In this document: positions 25,901-36,300 of the stretch, piece after piece
Position numbering within the stretch: position 1 is the stretch's first letter
How the letters are laid out: every line of letters starts with the position of its first letter
Assembly: GCA_009741485.1 (NCBI GenBank)
Contig: CM019220.1
Coordinates: forward strand, 24,456,646-24,520,645
Length of the DNA: 64,000 bases
Direction of reading: 5' to 3'
DNA from: Malurus cyaneus samueli
Taxonomy: Eukaryota; Chordata; Aves; Passeriformes; Maluridae
Notes under the pieces: generated by a model
The model's database searches: none
What the model was told of the DNA's origin: nothing
What the model saw: only the letters and a program-made list of their open reading frames with translations
Position numbers and translations under genes: made by a program

Positions 25901-28900
25901 TTTGTTTTAGATGCACACTCATTTCTCAGCCACTTGTAGCCTATGGGATTAAATGCATCCACGGTATGTAGTTAGTACCTCTTCTCTTAGAAACGTAAAT
26001 ACAGATTTGTTGATCTGCTGAACTCTGCCCCAAGCCAGAGTAGGTGAGATCTGGTTTGAGCTGGGCTTTCATCCTCTCTGTGCCTCCTCTGGTCTATAAG
26101 CATCCCCTGCTTATAGAGGTAAGCCTCTGGGGTGTGTGTGTGGGGAAGTTTCTTGTCTCTAAAGGGAGACTGTAACACTTCAGGATAGAGCTAATGCTAA
26201 CAAATACACTTCAGACTGCCTTGACTGCAACATGTTCCTCCTGGCCATACCTGTTTGTATTTCTTACTGTTGCAAAATTCTTCACGTTGCCGTTTTATTT
26301 TTTAATAAGGTTGTATTTCTATATTTCTATTCTGCAACATAGTTGTTCCAGCTTAAATTTGAAATATGTGTATGTCTGTATTTTGAGCCATGAAGTTTTC
26401 CTAATGGACAGTTCTGACAGTGAAGCTTTTCAAAGCATCTCAGAAAACTAGTTCTTGCTTCTTAAGCCTTTTGCTGTTTATCTGAATATCTGAATATTGC
26501 CTCCCACAATTGAAAAACAAGACTGGAGCCAGGGAGAGGAACAGACACTATGGAAAGGAGGAAATAACAAAGAAATAAATTAATGCCAGGCATCTGGAAG
26601 CAGTTCCTTACTTAGTTTCCTTTTGGGGAAGGGTGCAACAACAAAGCCCACAATCCCTATTCATCTTCTCCACAGCCCTCCTCATTCTGCTCTGTTTGTG
26701 TATGCCCAAATAAAATTGGCTGACCATCCCCAGGGCTGTCAGTGTTATCCTGCCACCTCCTGCTGAAATCCATCCTTGTGGCACTCCAAGGCAACCAAGT
26801 TGTTTTTTTAAAATGGTGTTATGGATGAGTGAGTTGGACCCCAGGCACTATGCACTGTTGTGGGTTACTATGTTTCTTGGGGGGAATGATAATGATAATA
26901 AATACCCTTTTTCTGTAATTTTTGTATGAGCTATTCCAGAGGAAAATCCCTTCCTTAGGCCTCAACCCCACTGAGCTCTTGTTTATTCTAGGAAATGACT
27001 TTGTGTGATACTATGGTCTGTATTATTATTCTTTAAATTTATAAGTCTGTACCAACCCCACAAAGTCTACCAGGAAAGTCACAGGCATGCAGTGACTGCT
27101 GCTTGGGCATGCTTTTATTAAGAAATTCTCGCTGGTCATGCATGACATCAAGCTGACAAAATTATGATGCCACAGTTTGACTAAGCCCTTTTGGAGTTGT
27201 CCAAGATAAGGAATTTGATTGTTGTCACCACCCACCCCCAGAGTTTTAGCACTGCCCTGCTGATTGATGCTGTAGAAAGAAAGAGATTTTGTTTTCTTCA
27301 TAAATCTTAAGAAAGTGGTGGGAGAGAAGGGAGTAAAGTTCCTGAATGACATTGTGGTAGCACCCAGAGTAAAAGCTACTTTGTATTTTGAGACTGGTGG
27401 AAAATTTCAGATATCGAAGCCCATGTTGTCTCAGCTAACACACAAACTCCCTAGTCAGCATTTTAAGTATGTACACCTATTGTAGTTCCACTTAGCAGTT
27501 TTTGTGTTGTGCAGTAATTGCTCTGTTTTGACAGAGAGTGGGTTGGTAGTTTGCTCTTTTCTCCCAGCCATTTTATTTTCCTGCTAGTGGAACTCCACCT
27601 GCAAGGCAAAGCACTATGGCTGAATTTTGATAGCATGAAACCACAGCCCTGCTCTTCACAGGCTCCTCACCTGTTTAAAAAGGTGTCAAGACTGGCCAGG
27701 GTGCTTCTGTATTACAGAAAATAACTTGGCAGACACTGAAGTGTAAATGTTTGGTTAAAACAGCAATGTTTTGGGTCAGTAATCAGATCGCCAATTCCAG
27801 CCAGAGGTGAATTTTTACCATCTCAAATCAAGTGATTTATACTGGAAGCATGAAGAGGTAATGAATGCAGACAGTCCCATGGGCCAGTAGTTGCCCAATT
27901 CTGTCTGCAGCTGATCCTCTCCCAGGCTGCCCCAGATTGCCAGCAGAGCTCTGCCAGCTGAATGCACGGGAGGTAACTTCACAGCAGTATGGGAACATGT
28001 GAAGCCACATTGCACAGTGATATGTTTTGGTATTTGTGGGCTCGTGGAGATGTCAGCATTTGCTGTTCTGAAAGACTTCTCAGGAATTTTACTGTTTAAA
28101 TGAAGGTACTCTCATGCACATCATATAGACTTGGGGCTAAAAGCTTAAACTTGTTGCAGGCATAGGAATATTCAGCATTATCAATGCTTTTCCTGGCAAA
28201 GCACAGGAAATGTTTCTAAAGCTGTGTGTAATTATCAATTATCAATCTGAAATAAAATGTTCCCAGAAATAAAGTACAGACATGGGAGAATTTCATGTTG
28301 AAGTAGAAAAGTATGTTCATTCATGCCAATGCTGACTTTGCATTTTCCTGGCCCATCTTGCTGGACTCGGATTCTCAGGGATGCACTGTTCTCACTCCCA
28401 CTGTCAGGGCAGGTCCCAGTCTATTCAGTTCCCAACCAGCTGGGAAAGGTTTTTATTACACCACATATTTTCTTTAACATGTTTTTTCACATTGCAAGGG
28501 AAAACTCAAGCCTGAGGCTTTGCTGTGACTGAATCTGAAGAGCTGAGAGGATGAGTAAAAACAGTCCTGTCTCTAATTCCCCCTGCAGATGAGCAAGCTT
28601 CCCTTTGCCTCTCTTCATGGCTATTCTGCAATTCTGAATTTGGGCTCAGGGTCATGGGCAGCCTCACTGATTGTTCCCAAGGCTGTTACATGCATATGTG
28701 TGTGAACATTTTGGGCCTACCTTTGAGAACCAAATTTTCTTCTGGGAGTGCAGGGAACAAGACTTTGGTCCTTGAAATTTGCACCTGCCTGTGGAAGAGG
28801 GCAAATAAAAGGTACTTTGCTCCACTGGCCATATTACAACTCCTTTTCTTAGCATGTGTCTTGGCTGGAGCCAACAGGACATTAGCAACTGAGTTAAAGG

Positions 28901-29178
28901 GATCAAGATTTCATCTGCAGTCATAAAATTAAAAACTGCAAAAAAGCTTTTCCAGGCTTGGGACCCTATGTTTCTGAGTCTGTATCCATGGTTGCTTTCA
29001 CAGCCTGTTCACATTTTTTGGACTGGTTTCTGAGCACCAGCTTCTGGTGTGTTTGTACCTGCGGGTTTGATTTAGGAGCAGAAACTGGAATAATAAATGA
29101 GTGATCGAGCAGTTGCTCAGTCCCTTTATAACTGGAAAGAATTTATTCAACTAATAAACATCAGCTCGTTCTCTCTGT
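25901..29178. other. NCKAP1-FRZB intergenic, last part
   Basis: I see no gene. A 108-codon open frame on the - strand at 27026-27352 and a 90-codon one on the + strand at 28654-28926 have no recognisable motif, and the latter is overlapped by equally long frames on the other strand. Distal FRZB enhancers could lie here, but I cannot pick them out. Confidence 0.65.
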
Positions 29179-29281
29179 GCAACCTGGTCTAGTGGAAGGT
29201 ATCCTGGTTCATGGCAGGGGGTTGGAGCTGGATGATCTTTAAGGTCCCTTCAAACTCAAACTGTTATGTGATTCTATGATT
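29179..29281 (+). mobile_element. CR1 LINE 3' end fragment
   Basis: The short block has 'caacctggtctagtggaagg', 'catggcagggggttggagct', 'ggatgatctttaaggtccct' and ends with 'tgtgattctatgatt', which carries the CR1 terminal octamer pattern. It lies about 0.6 kb before the FRZB start codon, in the same orientation as FRZB. Confidence 0.93.
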
Positions 29282-29545
29282 ATATCAAGGTACTCTTTTT
29301 CAGATTAAATCAGAACTCCCTTAATTGTGACAGTGCTTTGCAAGGTATCCTAAACAGTATCTGGCCTCCTTAATTTTTTTTTTTAACCTTCTGCAAAGAA
29401 AGCATCCCCAGCTGCTCAGCCGAATCTCCCTCATTTTTAAGCCTCTCAACAGTATTTCTGTCCTTTAAAACTGGTCACCCATCGCTATTTCTAGGTGATG
29501 TGCTTTTTTGTGTGCACCTCCTGCACAAGCATTGCATAGTGTCTG

Positions 29546-29570
29546 AAAAAAAAAAAAAAAAAAAAAAAAA
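29546..29570 (+). repeat. Poly-A tract, 25 bp
   Basis: Twenty-five uninterrupted A bases lie about 300 bp before the FRZB start codon. I do not see a clear retrotransposed body just before it, so it may be a simple homopolymer. Its length is probably variable and may be misassembled. Confidence 0.95.
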
Positions 29571-29756
29571 GGTCTTTCCTAAAAAAGTATATGAATGTTG
29601 TCTCCGAGAGACTGGTCTGAAATCGTGCTCACGTTCACAGAAAGGTTTTTACTTCGGGGACAATTTAAGCGCCCTCCTGCCTTCCGGCGAGGAAGAGGCA
29701 AATTTCGCCGTGGCTCTTCGCAGAAAGCAGAGCCCTCCCTCCTGCCCGGGGCTCTC

Positions 29757-29763
29757 CTTTGTT
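29757..29763 (+). promoter_or_regulatory. Possible TCF/LEF or SOX site (CTTTGTT)
   Basis: CTTTGTT lies 112 bp before the FRZB ATG, between GC-rich blocks. It matches the core recognised by TCF/LEF (CTTTGWW) and, on the other strand, SOX proteins (AACAAAG). FRZB is a Wnt antagonist active in cartilage, so either factor would make sense. A 7-bp match is weak evidence alone. Confidence 0.3.
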
Positions 29764-29874
29764 CGGGGCCGGGCTGCGGGGCGGAGAGGCGGGACCCCGG
29801 GCCGGGGCGGGCGGAGCCGCTGCCGCTCCGCGCTGTGCCCGCTCGGCCCCTCGCTTACCGTCGGGCCGGGCGGC

Positions 29875-30328
29875 ATGTGGCGGGGGCTGCCGGTGCTGGC
29901 CCTGGCCGGGCTGCTGCTGCTGGGCCGGGCTCCGCCGGGCCGAGGGGCGGCCTGCGAGCCGGTGCGCATCCCGCTCTGCAAGCCGCTGCCCTGGAACATG
30001 ACCAAGATGCCGAACCACCTGCACCACAGCACGCAGGCCAACGCCGTGCTGGCCATGGAGCAGTTCGAGGGGCTGCTGGGCACCAACTGCAGCCCCGACC
30101 TTCTGTTCTTCCTGTGCGCCATGTACGCGCCCATCTGCACCATCGACTTCCAGCACGAACCCATCAAGCCCTGCAAGTCCGTGTGCGAGCGCGCCCGCGC
30201 CGGCTGCGAGCCCGTCCTGGTGCGCTACAGCCACGCCTGGCCCGACAGCCTGGCCTGCGACGAGCTGCCGGTCTACGACCGCGGCGTGTGCATCTCCCCC
30301 GAGGCCATCGTCACCGCCGAGGGCGCGG
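29875..30328 (+). CDS. FRZB: FRZB exon 1: signal peptide and frizzled domain
   Basis: This exon encodes residues 1-151 and the first base of D152. It starts [18 protein letters not shown] and contains the complete ten-cysteine frizzled domain, including the hallmark [10 protein letters not shown] and CKSVCERAR segments. Codons are extremely GC-rich at third positions, unlike exons 2-6, because the exon sits in the CpG island. The donor gtgagt is at 30329. Open frames of about 245 codons in another + frame and on the - strand over this exon are artefacts of GC-rich sequence. Confidence 0.97.
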
Positions 30329-33300
30329 GTGAGTGCGCGGGGACCGCATCGGCATGGGGACAATAGCGGCGGGCGGGGAGGGCAGCCCCAGCGCACAGCC
30401 CAGCCAGCCCGGCACAGCCCAGCTCAGCCCGGCACAGCCCAGCTCAGCCCGGCACAGCCCGGCACAGCCCAGCTCAGCCCGGCACAGCCCGGCACAGCCC
30501 ACAGCCCAGCTCAGCCGGCACAGCCCGGCACAGCCCGGCACAGCCCAGCAAGCCCGGCACAGCCCGGCACAGCCGGCACAGCCAGCACCCAGCTCAGCCC
30601 AGCCCAGCCCAGCTCAGCCCGGCACAGCCGGCCCGGCTGCCCTGCCTCCCCTCCGACTGCTCTCTGATTCTCTTTGCTTTGCCCTCCGCTCTTTCGCTCT
30701 CTTTTCTCTGCCTTTAGCAGCCGCGTCGCTGCTGGAAAAGTTTTGCTGTTGGGCACAGAGTGTGTGTGACAAGTGACAGCCCCGCCACCGCGCTGGGGAA
30801 CGCGTGCGAGGGTGGGAGCGACAGCCCTGGTTCCACAGGAACGGGAAACTTTTCCGTACCGCTCCTCGGGGATCCGTCGGCAGCGGTCGCTGGCAGAGAA
30901 GCGAGAGCCACCCAAGAGAGGGGCAGCCCCCATGGCAGCTGCCGGCTCCCCCCGAGCCTTTCTGCTCATCTCCAGCCGCTCCCTCCCAAAGCAGGGTGCT
31001 CCCCGCCTACATAAGGCACCCATTCCACAGACTTTGGGGAAAGAGCTGTGCCCAGGGGAGCCCCAAGCAGGAGTTTGGGGGTCGAGGTCTCCCCCAGGCA
31101 CCTCTATGCCAGTGGTGGCACCTGCACGCCTGAAGGGGAGCAAACCTGCTCATCTCAGTGGAGAGCACCGAAGGTACAGGTTACAGCACAGGTTCCCCAG
31201 CGGCTCCCTGGGCTCTAGATTTATGGCTGGGTGAGGAGCATGGCAAAGTGCAGCTTTCCATTGTGTTTTGTTCCCCATATCCCCTGAGTGAGCCCAATGC
31301 TGTCTCCTGCACCTGAGTCACGCCCGTGCAGCTCTGATGGTGTCTGGCCATTGTGGCCTCAGAGAGGCTGTTGGAGCCCCTCACCTTTCTCACTGCACCC
31401 AGTTTGGCCAGCTGAGCTCCCTGTGGGCCCACAGGATGGCTGGTGCTGGGTGTGCAGCTGCCATCCAGCAGGACCATCAGAGGCAGGAGCATCCCAGCAC
31501 ACTCAGGCCACCAAACCTGCTGTGGCTCAGGGATCCTGCTCCTGTCATAGCTGCCTTTGTGCTGAGGAGCTGGCAGGACACTGCTCCAGCCTGGTGAGCT
31601 GAACATCGCAGAAATACTGAATACAAGGTGCTATTGAACAGGAGATTAAATCAAGTCAGTGAGTAGTAATCACGAGTGAGCTCTGACCTTTTACAAGGTG
31701 ACTGCAGTTGCTGCACCTTTCAGGAAAGCATTTGCTGCTGGTGGAAGCAGGCTGCCATTTCCTTTGAGGCAAAGTTGCAGTGTGGTGGCTGTGCCACACC
31801 TCTCCCATTGGAGGAGTGGGACATCAGTGCTGGGGTGGGACAGCAGCCCCAAAGGGTCAGAGCAGAGAGGCACCCGTGCAACCCCCGAGCTTGTGCTGCT
31901 CCCTGGCTCCTTCAGCCCCCACAGCTTCAGTGCTCCATTGTGGGATCTCACCTCTCCGTCCTCCCCCAGCAATGGCCTGGGAATGAAAGGGGTATTTTTC
32001 GTGCTGTGCTCAGCACAGTGTTTGTGCTTCTGCCCCGCTACCAAATGCTTTATGTATCCCACTGCCAGTAATGCCAAACACTGTAATTCCTGTTTTCTTC
32101 TCCTAACAAAATATGCTTCGGTTTCCTGACCGTGCTCCCCAGCTCAGCCTTCCCAGGTAAGCTGCTCTCTTCACCTCCATTTATTTACAGGCCAGACAAA
32201 CCCTACTCTTTCTCTGACTCCATTCCCTTACCCTCTGCACCTCTTGAAACCTCCATACCCTGCTATCTCCCATCATTACTGCTATTTCTCTCTAACTGCT
32301 TCCTTCTTGCCTTTTCATACTTTTTCCCCCAGCCCATGAACACAGCCATCAATTTTTGCCATCAGCTGCTGCCCTCTGAGGGCTGCAGACCTGCTGGAGT
32401 TGTTTCAGGGAGATGCAGTTTTGAGCACCAAGCACTTTTCTCTGCATCATTGAGGTGCTTTCAAAACCACCTTAAAAATGGCTCCAACGTGAGCAAAGTT
32501 TGGCAGGTCTGCAGCGATTTGAAAGCAATCACATTCAAATCTGGAGGGAGGAAGCTTGGCTGAAATTGCCCCCGAGTTACCTATTTCTGAGGACCTCAGC
32601 AGTACAATAACCTCTTTGAGGGATTCCAGGGCCAGATCCATGAAAACTCTCTTTCAGTGAATGAGAACCTGATGACATTCTCATTTCTGGGCTGAATATT
32701 TTGAACTGATGCATTATGCACCAGACTGAAAGAATCCTTCTTGAGGGAATAAAACTGTTCTTTTAGAAGGCAGAGGGAAGGATTCCTGTTCTAGGAAGAG
32801 GTAAGGTGAACACTTTCAATTCTCCAAATAAAGGATTGCAGCCAAGTAGAAGACACAAATAACCAATTGCCTAATGAGGAGTGTGCAGAATACCTGCTCT
32901 TATTTGCTTTCGTTTATCTCCTAAGCATTTTAGCCTCTTCTGCTGTCTGTAAAGTACATCTAGTAGGGCATGCAGAAATATAAATCCGTTGTTTCATGGC
33001 TTTCTGTTGTAGAAGGGGCTTTTTTATTCTTCAGAAGTGAAATCTTGTTTTTACTTTCATTCTTTTGCTACTTGTAACAGGGTTCTGCTGGTTCTTTTCT
33101 TTATGAGGTTTCTGCATTATTGCTGGTCAATAGTAGTACACTTGTCTAGTCCCTTCCACAGGGGAGCAGACTTAAGCATGATGTAGTCAGGTGTTTGTCT
33201 GTGTTGGAGCAGGGACTGGTTTCTCAAGCCAGTTGTATTCCCTGCATCCCAGAAGCCTGTGGCTGTTGCAAAATATGGAGGAACCATGGTTGGTAAAATT

Positions 33301-36300
33301 CCAATAAATCCCAGTAAGAAGGTCACTTTCAGCTGTTGATGCACAGTCCACCAAAGACTTCTTCTGGGACCTCTTTCCATGTGAGCCCAGGTGGTGAGAA
33401 AGGTCTGGACACTTCACTCATGGGACCAAGGGGCTGCTGGCATGGTGAGGCTGCTGCTGTCTGTGGTGGAGAAAGCTGACAGCAGTGCTGTGTTTTGGGC
33501 TCAGTCAGAGGAATAGCTGTGCACACCCCCAGCCTTGTGCTGGTCTCCAAAACCTGAGTGGGAGTGCTGATTTGGAGGGCTTAAGTTCCTCAGGTTACAG
33601 AGACCCCCTTAAAACAAGTGTCATGTGGGAAGTGTGTCTTTCTTGATTTGTCATTCTCTTTGGGAAGCACCCAGGTTCCTTTTCCAGAAAGCAGAGGGAT
33701 GCTGCAGCATGATGTGGGTGTTTTGGGGGCAGGTACAATGCTGAATATTTTGGCTTTTTGTGGAGGATCCCACAAATCATCATCCAGGATGGAGGAAGAA
33801 AGAGCATCCTGATGATACATTAACACCCCAGATGTCAGATTAGTGCATGCTGATGTCTGAAGTCTCCTGTGGCATTTATCCCACATCCCTGTCCTGTGCT
33901 TTTTGGTGATGAAAGTGGTTCTGCTTGCAGACTTTAGTTCAAGCTGTCTTGTGTCTGTGGGAGGCCTGTTCCCTTGCTCCAGATATTTCAGTCTTCGTGT
34001 GCATATGCTTGTTCTTCCTCCAGTCTATCAGATTATCTGCTTCCCTTGTGCAGGGCCCTGTCAAACCTACTCAGGTGTGTAAAAACCCTGTCAATCCTTC
34101 TCATGTGTGTGAAGCAGCTGGAACTGCTGAGAGACAAAACTGTCTGGAATCTAGAATTTTTACCCATAAAAAGTGACCAATGTTGGCATTGGGATGCTGA
34201 CTAAAAAAAGGTCTTTGACATGTGTTCTTGGCAGCTAATACCTAGCAGAATGTTTATGTCTCAAGTGACATGTTTGTTTGTGTTTTGAAGGGGGAACTAG
34301 CAACAAAATCTGAGCAGTGTGATAGGTGCTGTGCATTTTGGAAGGCAGATCTGTCCGGCAGGTTGCCTCATCGTTTCTTTTGATAAAAAATAGCTTGAAG
34401 GTATGTTGGCCTGTTAATAAGATGTTGGAGAACAGGGAAGCAACATCACAAGGTATCCAACCATGTGTAGTTAACACAAACTATCATAAGATGTGTGAGG
34501 AGAACTTGGAATTTTTTTTTTAAACTGCCATCTCTTAAACATTAAAGAGAATTACAGATTATTCACATGATGGACACCAATTTTCTTAAATTGTATATGA
34601 ACTCATGATTTCTCCATGTCACCCAAATCCTCCATGTCTGTCTGGATGAGTTCATAGTAACCCAGTGTTTTAATTTGGCATTGTAGGCTTAAAAGACAAG
34701 TGAAGAAGCCGTTTCCCATGCTTGTTTCTTATATATTAATAATTTAATTTCCAAAACAGTGGTTTTGAAGCTCTAATTTTTCCTGACTCAGTCTTTGCCT
34801 AGCTCTGCTTAGAGCAGTCAATGTGCATGACAGTGCTGGGGGAATGTTACAGACCGTGCTGAGAACAGGGTATCATTTATGAAGCTGAAATTTATTTAGC
34901 TCTTTGCTCAAAATTTGGTAGCAGCCTCATTTCTCAGTTAAAAACCAAAATTATTAGAATCTTCAAGCCTGAGAGAGAATAGGGGAAGTAAATGAGAGAT
35001 TTAAATATTATTAATGAAAATACCACTGATGGTGTTAGGTGCTTGCTCCAGTTTGTGTGCCTTTGTAGGCTGGGTCCCCTGGCTTTTACAGTCTGAGCAT
35101 TGAGTCCGTATCTGGGCCATTAAATGTCATCAAAACCTGGTGGGATTGGTTATGAGGAATAGTTTGTTAGTGGAGCAGGCATGTTGCCACTGTTGCCAGT
35201 TGCTCTACAACTTGAAGTTTGAGTTCTTTGTATTTAATGTTAACTCGAATCAATTTTTGTAGTGCTTGCCTTTTCTGTGCATGATTTGCAGGCAATTTAG
35301 CAAAGATCCTTGCTTTACTAAGAGCTGCAGTAGATGACAATTCTTAAATTGATTCTTGAATCATGGGGCTCACAGTTGTCTCCATCTGAAGAAGGTGCAC
35401 AGGGAGCAGCCACTCTCTATGGTTTGGTTCTTTGGAGCAGTTTGCCTGGAGTGGCAATAATAAGCTGGGCCATATTCTTTAATCATAATGACAATCAGGA
35501 TCACATTACTTTTATCCTTTCTCTGCCTTTTATTTATTTAAACAGTGATATAAGAAAGATGTTGGCACAAAACTAGGTATTACCAAGTTGTTTCTCTATT
35601 CCAATCCTCTCATCCAAATCTGTGATGTGGGCATTGTTATTTGGTACAGTTACTGTGTAAGTGGCTTTTATTTAGTTAAAATAAAATTAGTGCCTAGTTT
35701 TGTTTTTGGTGGTTTTTTTTGTTTTTTTTTTACTATAGAATCCCTCTGAAAAGCAATTCATTAAGATGGCTTATTGGAAAAAAAACAGTTTGGATTTTTG
35801 TCCCCTGCTTCTAAAAAAAAAAATTTTGTAGGAAACTTTTGTATTGGACCTCTGGATAATATTCCCCTCTTTGGCTATCCTGCTAATGAGCACTCTCCAG
35901 TCCTCCTTGTGTTGGTATGAGCTCACAGGAACGTTCCTCAAGCACTGCTGATGACCATGTGGGCCAGGGAAGGCTGTGAACCCTTTATGGGGCTCTGGGT
36001 TACTTTGAGTTGTAATTTCAGTGTGAATTGGACTTGGTTTGTTTGAGCACCATGAAGTCATGCCTGCTTTGGTTTGTCCTTGGTTTAGGTAGGAACAGTG
36101 CATTTCAGGGCTTCCTTTTCCTATCCTGGGTGTAGCACATTTAATCTTGTCTTCTCTGTGATGAGGAAAAAACTTGCCTGTGATAAGAATTTTGTTGGAA
36201 TAGGGAATGTGCTTGGAAGGTATGAACAAACTATCCCTGAAATACCTGCTTTTACCACATCAGAAAGAATTGTAGATTTAAAGCTGCAGCTTGGTTTAAT

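Larger units (their letters stand above)
29660..30960. promoter_or_regulatory. FRZB: CpG island and FRZB promoter region
   Basis: CpG density and GC content rise sharply at about 29660-29690 and stay high through exon 1 and the start of intron 1, in strong contrast with the AT-rich flanks. GC boxes (ggggcgg, gggcgggcgg) lie at about 29776-29812, 60-100 bp before the ATG. There is no convincing TATA box; 'caatttaagcg' near 29661-29671 is only weakly TATA-like. The transcription start probably falls between about 29700 and 29850, but the exact site cannot be read from sequence. Confidence 0.8.

Noticed and set aside
25533..25971. 139- and 129-codon open frames on opposite strands
   Set aside because: They fall on an antisense CR1 3' fragment and include non-coding CR1 tail sequence.
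27026..27352. 108-codon open frame on the - strand in the intergenic region
   Set aside because: No motif, family resemblance, promoter or splice context can be seen; length alone is within chance for a 64-kb window.
29595..30396. Open frames of about 175-245 codons overlapping FRZB exon 1 in another + frame and on the - strand
   Set aside because: They are caused by the extreme GC content of the CpG island, are rich in Ala, Arg, Pro and Gly, and resemble no family. The FRZB frame has the signal peptide and ten spaced cysteines.
30329..31143. Open frames over the intron 1 minisatellite (112, 147 and 210 codons)
   Set aside because: They encode simple Ala-Gln-Pro-Gly or Cys-Arg-Ala-Glu-Leu repeats dictated by the 10-bp units and lie after a confirmed splice donor.
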